From Warburgia ugandensis (Eukaryota > Streptophyta > Magnoliopsida > Canellales > Canellaceae), in assembly GCA_035236585.1 (NCBI GenBank), contig CP141137.1, forward strand, positions 8,014,327-8,078,326: a stretch of DNA of 64,000 nt. Direction: 5' to 3'. The translations under genes were made by a program, and so were the position numbers. A model generated the notes under the pieces. That model ran no database searches. It worked only from the letters and a program-made list of their open reading frames with translations, and was not told where the DNA came from. Of the stretch, positions 31,713 to 43,800 are shown one piece after another. Position 1 is the stretch's first letter; each line of letters begins with the position of its first letter.

Positions 31713-34700
31713 TGTAATATCCTTATTTTTTAATCTTAAATTAGTGATAAAATAAATAAATTAAATTAAAAAAATTATGCATAGAATTTGGTTCTAAAAA
31801 CTCAAAAACTAGGAAGTACGCATCGATAGAATTCCAATGACATAAAGAACGCAGAAAATGAAGCTCAAATGGAGAAGTTATGAGCCGTGGAAGTTAAAAG
31901 AGCAATATAGTAATTTGGAGGGGCCCAAAATATAGGGGCTATTTTGATTACGGTACCCCCTTCCACCCTTCTACACGCCTCTATCAGATCCGAAAACTTA
32001 GTTGGGGAAATTGTCAAGAGGCGGGGGCAGGGGGTGAGTATAAGGGAAAACTTCCCTTCCTCCTCCCCACCACGATCTCTCTCCCTTAGACTTTCTCTCC
32101 TCATCGTCCTTTCCATCGCAAGATTTTTCCACAAACCCTAACCTCTACAAATTTTGTTTTCTGGCAACTAGAGCTCTAATAGCGTTAGAGACCGCTCGAC
32201 TAACCTAAGTAAGTCCTATTCCTATTTTTCCCCTTCCATTTGTGGCATGTGCATTAGAATTTTGCATTTGTTAATGTCGAGGAACGGCATGGATGCATAG
32301 TTTTTCGGATACTTAGTCTAACCTACTGTTGGCGTGGAAATAAACCAATGAAACTAAAATCATGATCCACACGTTCATCTAGTGAGTGATGAACCCAGGA
32401 ACAAACTTTAAGTTTGAGAGAGATCCAACGACTGGTGACCCCAAAAATCATGAAAAATCGTACTTAGGGAAATTTTAGAAACATGAGAAAAATCGAGTAA
32501 AAAGCTTAGTTTTTTTTTTTTTTTTTTTGGGTCAAAATCAATCAAAAGGAGTGTTAAAAATGGAAAGTACATGAAATTCTGATCAAAATGGTGCAAAAAT
32601 AGCAAAAATTGGGTACCTGTGGGGTCACCGGTAACGACCGAACTCCGGTCGTCTTCCTCGACGTCGGCTCCTACGTCGGTGCCCTGGTGCTGGCGCTGAC
32701 GTTGGGATGCCATGCAGGATGCCCCAACAAAGACCCACGCATGTGGTGCACGCGTGCGCAGACTCGCCTGGCGTCCTGCCGACTATGATGCACACGGCAG
32801 TGCATCTCGGTAACTAGGACATATGTGGCGTGTCCTGGAGTTGTGGTGTCTTGGGGATCTCGGTTTACACTTGTGTAAACCTAGTTGCTGATGTAAAAGG
32901 TGCAAATGGCCCGCCTGACCCCCATATAAATTAATAATATTAATTTATAATGTATTTTCACAAAACAAAACAAAAACTTGATTTTAAGAGCTACAGAGGT
33001 CCAAATCACCATCGGAAACATCTGTTACTATCGTCTTGATGACGCAGACCTAGATTTAACTTAAAAACTTACAATTAACAACTTTTAATATAGGAAAAGT
33101 ATATATATAAAAGTATTGTAGTATTGACAGGTACATTTGAACGTTTAAGATAAGGGGATTATACGCTCGAGTTGAGTGATCTCACATCAAGGTAGGTGAC
33201 GACATTTAATGTTATATTTTGATTTTAAACCTTGCATTATCATAGCATCATGATTGATTGTGATTTAATTGACACTTGTTCTTCTAGTCTACAATTTTAT
33301 GAGACTACGTTTTATGCTATGATCGATACTACAATTCGATAAAATATTGAATGAAATTATTATCAATGATTTCATGAGATTGATACTCCGTATTTATGCA
33401 TAAGTAGAAATTATCTTTCTTTATTACATTACTAAACCTTATAGGTTTTCTTGAGAAATGACAGTGGAGGCTTGGTGGCTGGTCCTTTTAGAGGCTAACC
33501 CTGGGATGAGGGGAGTGCCTTGGGGATTGCTAGCCACAAGCGCTCCTAGTTTTCGAGATACGTATTTTTCATGTTTTGGGTTTTATGACGAGTGCTCTCA
33601 ACTAGTGGATGTCTTGTTAGGAGGGAGTAGGGCCAGCCACCCACCCTCTGAGATTTGTGAAGTAATTGTGATATGATAGACACCTGCCCACAAATGACTT
33701 TCAGTGGGAGTTTGGTAATATGGATAGTCCACACTACCAGTCCGGACCTTTCCATGGGGATGCACGTTACATCTCCCTGTTATAGTGTTGACAGGGAGGT
33801 CAATGGGGAGCAGCGGTAGTTGAGACCCTGGAGGGTTGCCATTGCAGCACGACGATCCATACTCTTGTTCTGTATGCTTGCATGATGAGCATATAGATAT
33901 TGTTGTATACTTGGGTGTGACGATACTCAAAGGATTGATATGAGTACTCATGATCTGTTATACGAGTGTGTGAGACACTCATGGGACCCACGTACCGTAG
34001 GGTGCCATGTTATTATTGTATGTTCATTTATATTAGCTCATATCATATTTTAAACCCATAAGATGCATGTTTTATCGTACATTATGTTTTAAGATTATGG
34101 TGGCATTGCTTACAATGATTTTATTTTTATAGATGACAGATCTTTTCATTATATCAGCAATGTTATTTGAATATTTCATTATTATTACATTAAATGTCTA
34201 TGTACCTACACAAGCAATAACTTGCTTAAGCATTGCTTTGTTTTGCAATGCCTTAGATCTCGAGCACGATAGCAGAAAGGGCAAAACCGTTAAGAGACCG
34301 TGATAGTAGTGGGAGATTTCTTTACTTTAACGGATAGACCGTGACGTGAGTTAATAAAAGGACTACCAGTTGATTTTCTTTATGGACTGCATACTTTTAT
34401 TTTATGAGATTAATTATGATAATTATATATATGATGGACATTGATTTAAGTGTGGTGAGATGTTATGATGGATAAACCCTGAGATACATTATTATTATGT
34501 TTTGGACATTTATTGTTTTGAAAATAAAGGCGCCAATGATTTTGACTTTGAAAATGAAATGTGTTTTATTTACTGTGTATTTATATTTATAATTTCAATC
34601 ATGGTCATGAAGTTTTGGAAAAAGAAAATAACACCTGGAGGTTTTCAATAAATGTTTTAAATAATTAATTAATAGAATCTTTTTATTTTAGGATCTCAAC

Positions 34701-34761
34701 TACGACTATTATTATTATTATTATTATAAAAAAATTTGTTATAAAAATCCAGGGTGTTATA
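31713..34761 (+). mobile_element. Nested ~3-kb solo LTR-like fossil, family B
   Basis: Boundaries are set by the interrupted SIRE-like LTR: sequence that resembles one continuous stretch lies on each side. The element begins TGTAATATCC and ends GGGTGTTATA, imperfect inverted ends typical of long plant Ty3/gypsy LTRs. It has no gag or pol, and no clear target duplication is left. A second, inverted copy lies at 62593-63846. The Del/Tekay type is my guess from size and ends only. Confidence 0.6.
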
Positions 34762-35257
34762 ATTCACCAGATCAAAAGACCTTAGTTGTAAAGGGATTCT
34801 TATCTCCTATTGTTAAAGCAAGTGAATAGTAGAAATTTCAAGGACGATTGTTAGCCTTGCGAAACAAAGTAGAGTAGGTCTTGGATATATAGACCAAACC
34901 ACTATAAATCCTTATGTCTCTTGTCTCTATTTACTTTCTTAGCAAGTTTTATTTTTACTTATTTTCTTTACAAGCACATTTACTTTCCTTAAGTTGAACA
35001 TTGCACTTTATTGTTTTAATTTTCAAAAAGCTCAATTCACCCTCCCTCTTGAGTTGGCTACGTGGACTTTCAATGAGAACATAAAGTTGTAAGAAGAACA
35101 AAAAACTTAAAAATAGGAAGTAAAAAAATGTAAAGTTGAAATTATAAAAGGTTGTAAATATTATTTTTCAAAAAGATTATAGGTTTTAAATGAAAATATT
35201 GGATACAAATTAAAAATGCAGGTCTTTAAAAGTATAGTATGTCCCAAGAAAAATCAT

Positions 35258-35400
35258 TATCAAGACTTTATCCCAATTAGGGGTTGGCCACACAAATCTT
35301 ATTCTTCCAATCTCCTCTATTAAGTATTATGGCTTTATTTTTGTCTCAAAATTTTAAAATCTTTTTTGACCATTTTTATCCACGTTCTTTTAAACTTACA
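35258..35400 (-). mobile_element. LINE 3'-end fragment, same family as 10.2 kb
   Basis: ATTATCAAGACTTTATCCCA, AATTAGGGGTTGGCCAC and the following 100 bases match the reversed 3' end of the LINEs at 10219 and 63847. It is older-looking, with many substitutions and no TGATGA run. Confidence 0.65.
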
Positions 35401-35540
35401 TGTCCCATGAAAAATGTCCTTTTAAATAAAAACTTTTTCGTTACCATATTTAAAAGAATCAGAGGCTCACATCGCAGATCACAAAGTGCACAATATTTCA
35501 TAGGAGTCCTCACAAGTGTAGAAGCAAAAGAGAAGGTGTA

Positions 35541-37857
35541 GGCACCCTTTCCTCGATGACAGGTGGGATGCTTTTTCTGTTTACCTAAGCCGTTCGAAAT
35601 CCTACGAGAAATTAATACATTTCGATGATTTTAACCACTTATTTTGTGTCTTTACAAAGTTAGTAAAAATAAATAATCATAATTTTAAAGGCTATAACAC
35701 GCATAAAAATTTGAGTTGTTCTTAATATTATAAACAATTTAAATCTAGAGAAAATGTTCTACATTGCATAAAAAAATATAGGCATGTTCGAAGACAGGAT
35801 TCAGACTGCATCACTTCAACAGTGCAGGTTCAAATAATTAGATGGATAAGGCTTGGAGATGGAACCGAGTCAACCGTCCCCACTCAATTTGCTGTTTTTT
35901 TCCTACCATGCTTTATTGATATTCGCACCCCTAGATTCTTCGCCAAGTGTCTTTATAGGCGCCTCTCCCTCATTGGTAGTCGCCGTTCGTACTCCCCGGA
36001 ATCAATCCCCTCCGTGCTGGCAAGCACCTTATAAGGACCCACATGTGCAAAATCAGGTGGATCGGATCCGTTAGACCGTCGATTTTTCTCGGTCCATGTC
36101 TTGCGAACGAGATCACAATTTCGTGAATGAGAACCGTGTCGATCTTCGGTTGATTGATGATGTACAGTATGGAACAACGGGTATGGCCCGACAATGACTT
36201 AAAGCGAAGGGGGTTGGTGCCTTTATCAAAATAAGAGGTGCGGTTCGAGTTCTCTAAATTCCCGTCGCTTGGAAGTTACCACAAGGCCAAGCAAGAGGAG
36301 ATAAAGTAAATATTCTTGTAGAAAAAGATGAGGAAGCATCCAAGAAACGTCCAGCACAAAAAGAAAGCAAGAAGTGGATTCTCTCTCTAGACTTGCTCTC
36401 TCTCTCGTGCTTGGGAAGACGTAAGCAAACCCTAGCAAAGGAAGATGACAACATCGGAAACGTCAGCAAAAGACTTCAGCAGCCAACGGCAGATGCCAAT
36501 AAAAATGAGTAATAAAAAAGGAAAATTAAAGAAGTTGGGAAAAGTAAAATCAACGAAACTTCGTCGTCGTCGTCTTTTTGTAGTTTCCGTGCAAAAACCT
36601 GGAAAACAAAGAAGTTGGGAAAAGTAAAATCAACGAGACTTCGTCGTCGTCGTCGTCTTCTTCTTTTTGTAGTTTCCGTGTAAAAACCTGGAAATTCAAC
36701 GTCTGTGGAAACGCTAATAGCTGTTGTTGGGGCTCTATCTGCGATTCTGCCTTCCTTTTCTCTTTCCTGTGAATTCTGACTTATCATGCGGGATTTTGGA
36801 CGTTAATCTCAAGATTTCTTGCAAAAATCCCTGTAAAAAATTTACTATGTTTTTTTTTGCTTAATTTGGTGAATCGGAAGAAATTATTAGTTTTGCCTGC
36901 AATTCCGCATTTTTTGTTGTCGATCGTTGAACGAGTGGATAGATCTCAAGGAATTTGATGCGAAATCCTGGATTCTGAGTGGTGTTACATTGTTCGGTCG
37001 ATCGGTCTTCTCATTCACAATCTCGTCATGTCACTGACTTCGGAAGGACACTGCGAAGGAAGATTTGCGTCCGGTTTGGCTTGTTTCTCCTGAATTTCGT
37101 CGTCAGGTGAGTTGCAATTGAAGCTACAGCAACATCCTACAATTATCGTATGGAAATTCCAGAAAATCTGTGGAAGAAGTGATGATCTTGCCTGGAATTT
37201 GCATTTGGTGGTTCAAATTTCCACCACTTTAGCTGTTTCCTGGAAAGCTTACGTGCGATTGTCCGAAGACTTGTCTCGTGCAGAAAGTTCGTTATTCTGC
37301 AGTTTTTTCATTTCATCTTAGACGCTTATTCCTTTAAATTTTGGGGTTGTGGAAGTTTAGGAAGGTTTCCTCCATGAGTTATCTTTCTTCAATTGTGTTC
37401 CTGAGCATACAGAGTCTGGATTAAGATGTTCTGCTTCGAACTCCTACTGGTTTATGTTTATTTTGATCTTTAGGCAGTTGTGAACGAGAGTTTCATCCTC
37501 AGATGTAAGTTGTTTGTTCGAATTTTCTTTCTTCTTTTGCATTTTCTTCATAACATAGGAAAGAGTTTGTAGAATTGATTTGTTAGTTCCGTTTATGTAA
37601 TTTTTTCTGGACAAAAGTGTGGAAATACCCACTCTGCATCTGTTTCGGACGGAATAGTTACGAAATCGTCTTGAGTTAGCCTCCTAAGTTGTCTCAGAAG
37701 AATTAAGTTGTTGTCCTTAATGCGACCTTCCTTAATTGGATTTGGCAATGGAAGTACTGTAGCTTCTGATTATGTGTGTAAGCATCACTCTTTGAAATTC
37801 GATAGAGTCAACCGATTCCTTGGCCAAACCAGAGGCGAGTAGATGCTGAAGTGAACT
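35541..37857 (+). promoter_or_regulatory. Upstream region and probable 5' leader of the NPR gene
   Basis: No competing gene is visible here. CTCT-rich tracts near 36380-36410 and a splice-donor-like GTCAG|GTGAGT near 37106 suggest a transcribed leader, perhaps with a 5'UTR intron, but the transcription start cannot be placed by eye. Confidence 0.35.
36524..36700. repeat. Tandem duplication of about 87 bp with CGTCGT tract
   Basis: AAGAAGTTGGGAAAAGTAAA, CAACGAAACTTCGTCGTCGT and TTTTTGTAGTTTCCGTGCAA occur twice in a row, the second with a longer CGTCGT/TTCTTC tract. It lies about 1.2 kb upstream of the NPR start codon. Confidence 0.8.
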
Positions 37858-40800
37858 ATGGAAAATTTACCAGAACCATCATCCTCTTTGAGTTTTACAT
37901 CGACTTCCAATCTATCAAATGGTGCCAGTAGCTGTCACATATCCTCCATCAGTGGTCCTGAACAAGGAAACGGTCTGGAAATCGTCAGTTTAAGCAGGCT
38001 CAGCTCAAATCTTGAAAAGCTCTTGCTTGATACCGAGTTTGATTGTAGCGATGCAGAGATTATTGTAGAAGGCATCTCAGTTGGTGTTCATCGCTGTATT
38101 TTGTCTGCACGAAGTAGGGTTTTTCATGAGCTTTTTGCACGGGGGAAAGGGTCTTCTCGACCCGAAAAGAAACCAAAATATAATATAAATGACTTGGTGC
38201 CTCATGGTAGGGTTGGACATGAAGCCTTCATGATTTTCTTGGGTTACTTGTATACTGGTAAACTCAAGCCATCTCCACCAGAGGTATCGACTTGTGTTGA
38301 TACTGCCTGTCTACATGGTGCATGCCGACCTGCTGTGAATTTTGCCGCAGAATTGATGTATGCTTCTTCCACTTTTCAAATAGGGGAGCTGGTTTCGCTT
38401 TTTCAGGTTAGTCGTGTCTTGTTCTGATGTGTTTATGGCCACGTTCTTTGCATTACAAAGAAAATTTATTCTTGAGATTTCAAGTAAATGTACCTTACTC
38501 ATATACCTAATGGTGTCCTCTGGACAGTTCATTATTTTGCTAGATTTCATGCATATCTGTATAGAAGAGGCACCAGATGAAAACCAATTTTCATTTCTGT
38601 ATTCTAACAAGTATGCTTACCCAACTTGGAATCCTTGAGTAATTGCAGTAAGAAATTAGCAAGTTTACCGGATAAATGACTTGCTAGGCTGACTTGTAGA
38701 TCTTTTCTGGAACGTGTTGTTTGTACTATCTGCTGTTACGTGTAAAGATTTTCACTTCCAGTGAGTATGTTATAGACATTTATGCTGAAAGACTTATGCT
38801 GATGTGCGTGATCAAAGTCAGTTGTTTGTTGGACTTTGTACTTGGAACTTCAAAGTCAAAATAAAAATTCACAAATGCAGGACTGTTTAGATGAATGCAA
38901 GGGGCAACCTTGATTTTGGTATGCTCTGAAAACAGTAATCCATCATAATGAGTCATGGCAAACATAGGACCACATTTTTTCCGAGCAAGCAGACTGCCAT
39001 GAAGCCACGACTGTTGATCTGAGTTTTATGGATGATTCTATTAATAATAAGTTTGGTGTTTTAGGCATTTTTGCTGTGATTATGTGAGTTTTTCAGTTTG
39101 GATTTCGTTCCCACAGTCAGGTACGTCTGTTATAAGAGAAAAATAGCAGTAGTTATCATATGATGTTTCTGTATAAAGATGTTAGCAGAAGGTTAACCTT
39201 TATATTCACTTGGAAACTGATCGGAGATATGAAAGGCCTGCCTAACTATTCATTTTATGAGGCTTTGACCTAGCTCGAGATGACAGAATTTATCCTTTGA
39301 ACATTGTTGGAGCATTTGGTTAGCAAAGTTCATTTCTTCTTACAGGTATGATGGTTTTCCTTTGTTGTCAGATCTTCCCCTTATGTATACTTGGTGAAGG
39401 CAAAGGGTGCAATGGAATTTCTAGTATTACATTGATTAAAACATGGTGAAACTGTCAAGTGTAAGCTAAAGTGCAAAATCTGAGAAAATTACTTACAGGC
39501 AGTGCAGCTATTTCGGTTTGCTATGTACGTCAAGAAGTGTATCACATGCCAATAGTTTTTGATATACAGAGTTGTTAAAATTTTGTTCAATCAGATCTCT
39601 GTCACTTCAATGCTTTTTGGAGGTTCTAGCCTTGCTTTGGTTATTATTTTCATCCCTCAAAGAAATTTCTGTTAATGATCAAAGAAACCTAGCATGGGAT
39701 GTAATGAATTCAGTTATTGGATCTTCATTGTAGTAAAGGACTTTCAGGAATACATTCTTTATGATATTTTATAGTCTTATATGTAACTAGAAATTAAGTG
39801 AAGTGCAATGATGAACATAAGGTGAAATTATTTGACTCCTAAGCTTTTCAAGGTTATTATGGATGGTTCATAATTGTGGAACCTGGATCTTTCTGATGGC
39901 ATGTTCTAGAACAGTTTAAAGGAATGTATGGCAACTTCTCTCTGTCTGCTCTGATGGACAAATGATAGACCAATGAAACCATTATGATATTTGAAGAATA
40001 TGGTTGCTGTGTCACCCTTGTTGTGAAGGACTTGTGGGGAAAGTCCTTTCTAAGATAATTTAAGAATTTAGAAGTAAGTAAAAATGGATATTAAGTACAA
40101 TGATAAAAATAAGCTGAATTGACTTTGCTCCTAAGTCTTTTGCACATGTTCATCGTTGGGGAACATGGTTATGTCTGCGCACATGTTCTCTAATAGCTTA
40201 AAGGGCATGGTGACATTTACCTTCTGCTGCAAAAGACTTAAATGAAGTAGGTGCAAGTCCTTCAGCAATTGTGGGTAGAATTTTTGTGGAAGACAACTCA
40301 ACCGTTATTGCTTGGGAAGAAAAGATGAGATCATATGCTCGGAGATTTACATATGATAAGTTCAATGAGTTCTGTTCTGGAGAGGCATTAGTTTTTCTTA
40401 TCCTAGAAATGTTAATTATTAAGACTACAGATTCACTTGCTTGGAGCAAGGTTTCATGTAGAGTGTTAATGTGTATCTGCCCCCACTGAGAATGATAAGA
40501 AACCAAAGTAAATTGTGCAGAACAAATTGGAAAACATCATTAAAGTATTGCATGGAAATGTTGCCATCTGAGTGCATATAGTTTACCATATGATAGTGTT
40601 GCAAATTTATAGTGTTTATGCCTACAGTCTCTAGACATAAATATCTATCTGCATGTGTTTGTGACTCACCTGTGCCTAAGAACTGGTGAGAGAAAGAGGT
40701 TCTTCAAAAGTTGTGAGAGTTATAACTTAGTGTAAAAAGTTGAAGTGCCTTACAGTAGAGCAAATCCCTGTTGGTGTGCTGGAAAGCATTCTGTCTTCTA

Positions 40801-43800
40801 GCTTTGGCCTAGAAAACCTTCTAAGCCCCATGAGTGGGCTGTGGATCAAGAGCTCTAACGGGTTTGGTAGGTGTGGAGCGTTAATGTTTATTCTATCTAT
40901 TTCATGGAGAGGATTGCTCAAGTGAAATTTAAACATCCACGTATGAATGCTTTTGACGTGATGAGAGGTGCATCCTTATGCATCACTGAGTTGCAATCTA
41001 TAATCAACTTTTTGTTTCATTTTATTTTGTTTTTTAAAGGTGAATCTACTTGTAATTGTTTTCATGGCCATGCTTCAGTTGAAGGAGATGTTTCAAGTTC
41101 ATAGTGGTAAAAAAAAAATGCTTTTGTTATTTCAAGGGTATCGTTTCTAAATTCTAAGGTAATAGTTTCTTCCGTTTAGATCTTGGACCATTGGTGTCAA
41201 CAAACCTGCAAAGCCTTCAAACTGTTTTCTATTAGTCTCTGCAGTATATTTCATTTCTTTTTCAATGTTCTATTCTTTCAATTTCTCATCAGTAGTTTTC
41301 AAAGAACTTTCAGTACTGTATGATGGTGGTCGGATGTATTTGTTTCTGGGAATTTGTAATAGGAAACCAGATTCAGAATAAGTGCACATTATATGATGGT
41401 GTTCCCAGACATGCACATGGTTATAGGACTTGGGGGTTATCAAGGTAGGCTTTTGGCAGTTCCTTTCCTTTCTGGTTGTGGCACTAACGGGCCTTTCAAG
41501 ATTTGCAAAGACCCAGGTTTAATAAGTTTATTAGCCAAGAACAGGTTCCTCTGCTATTTCATTTGCCCGCTTGTTGGCAACCAAGGATCTGATCTTGTGG
41601 ATCTCTAGCATGAAAGCATCTCTTGTATTCAAAGGCAATGAATGCTCCTAGACTTTTGAATCTGTTCTTTAATTATGTATATTGGCTTTAGATGCTATCG
41701 TTTGTGATCTTGGCGCAACAGTAAAAGTTGTCGTCATGTGACCTTGAGGTCACGGGTTCAAGGCGTGGAATCAGCCTCTTGCAAAAATGCAAGGTAAGGC
41801 TGCCTACTTTAGGCCATTATGGCCCGCCCTTTCCCCGGACCCTGCATAGGCGGGAGCTTCGTGCACCGGGGCTGCCCCTTTTAGATGCTATCGTTTGTCT
41901 CTCTCATTTTTCCCCTTACTCTTTGTATTGTATTTATGGGCACATATCATCATCAGTAAATAGCCATTTTTGTAACTTAAAATCAGATATAACTAAACGT
42001 GATGCTGCTTATCAGAATTGCTGAATAAGTCTTTTAGAACAGTGCATTCAACATGATTTACTGCAAATATCTTACGTCTCTATGGTTGCTAGAGCTTGAA
42101 AGCCAATCATGTAGATGTTTTCATTTCCTTATGTTTGAAACTGTTACGTTTTGCTGTATATGTCTCTGCTTTCTTTTTATTGTCTGGAATAGTTCTCTAC
42201 AAGCCATGATGTTGGCAACTTTAGTTCTGGTAACTCAAGTTAAATAAAACTGTATTTCTGACAAAGTCTATGTCATGCAGCGTCGCCTTCTGAATTTTGT
42301 AGAGAAGGCTCTTGTGGAAGATGTAATACCAATTGTTCAGGTTGCCTTCTACTGCCAATTGAATCAGCTTCTCACTCATTGCATTCACAGAGTAGCACGG
42401 TCTGATCTTGATAACATCTCTCTAGAGAAAGAACTCCCCCGTGAAGTTGCGGAAGAAATCAAATTAATTCGAATCAAATCTCAACCAGGTGAACCTGGGG
42501 AATTGGCAGTTGACCCACTGCATGAGAAAAGCCTAGGAAGAATCTGTAAGGCACTAGATTCAGATGATGTGGAACTTGTGAAACTGCTTTTGAGTGAATC
42601 TAGTATTACCTTGGATGATGCCAATGCTCTTCACTATGCTGCTGCCTACTGTGATTCCAAGGTTGTGGCTGAGGTGCTGGATCTGGAGCTGGCCGACGTA
42701 AACCTCAGGAACTCCAGAGGTTACACTGTGCTACATGTGGCTGCCATGCGCAGGGAGCCAGCAGTAATTGTATCACTACTCACTAAAGGTGCTTGCGCAT
42801 CAGACCTGACAGTGGATGGTCAAAGTGTTGTGAAGATCTGTCGGAGGCTTACAAGGGCAAAGGATTATTATGCCAAGACAGAGCAAGGAAAGGAGTCAAA
42901 TAAAGACCGGATATGCATAGACATTCTCGAGAGAGAAATGCGAAGGAACCCCATGGCTGGGGACGAGTCAGTCTCGTCGTTATTCATGGCTGATGATTTG
43001 CACATGAAGCTGCTATACCTGGAAAACAGAGGTAAGTTTGGCTTGCCCTTTTCCATATGCAGTCTCAGGCTTGTTTGCAGCCTTAATTATAAATCAAAGA
43101 GGGCATCTTTGCCTTCATTTTCTTCTGATGATTACTAAATATGTGATAAGAACAAAACATCTTCATTAGAACTCTTTTGTACTTTTTCTTCTCAGTAAAT
43201 TTACTCCAAAGCTGGTTGCAGTAGATGAAATCTTGTGTTCCTTCTATGGTATTGTTCTTCTGCACACTAAAAGCATACATATAATATGTTCATACACATG
43301 TATATCGTAAACATACCTGTATAGGTGATATAGGTATGAATATCTTATATTCACATTTGTAGTGGTATATATGGCATCATGCATTCCATGATACAAGCAA
43401 ATTGGCAAGGCTTCAGATTAATGCATGAATCACACGCTAGAAGATCTCTTGAGCTTGACAATGCAAATCTTCAAGTTGTGGGATTTTGAGAACTCCTTGC
43501 TGATTTTTTTACTCGTATTTGAAACCACAACTTCAAGGGCTAGAATAGTCCTATAGGAAGCCTTTTGTGGCATGATCTAATTGTCATGGGGTTTGCAAAT
43601 GGATCGTTAGAGATTTGAGAAAGTAGCTTCCCCCCCCCCCCCCCCTTTCTATTTTAACCAGAGAAAGTAGGGCCTGTGTAACGTGCATGCATACATTTTA
43701 AGAGATACAATCAGGCATCTGGTCTCCCACTTCTAGGTGGGGTTTCCTGCAGTATTCATCCTGAGGCCTTTTGCTTGCTTGTATCTTATCAGTGGTTCCT

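Larger units (their letters stand above)
30048..35073 (+). mobile_element. Solo LTR fossil, SIRE-like Copia, interrupted by a second LTR
   Basis: It starts TGTTAGCCCC with ATTTTGATGATAACAAAGCA shortly after and ends AATTCACCCTCCCTCTTGAG...TTTCA, both familiar from SIRE/Maximus-type LTRs. ATGAG flanks it on both sides (30043-30047 and 35074-35078), so it is a complete solo LTR, about 2 kb without the nested element. A TATAAAAGGA box near 31060 marks its promoter. A minisatellite lies in its U3 part. The family call is from memory of LTR ends. Confidence 0.75.
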
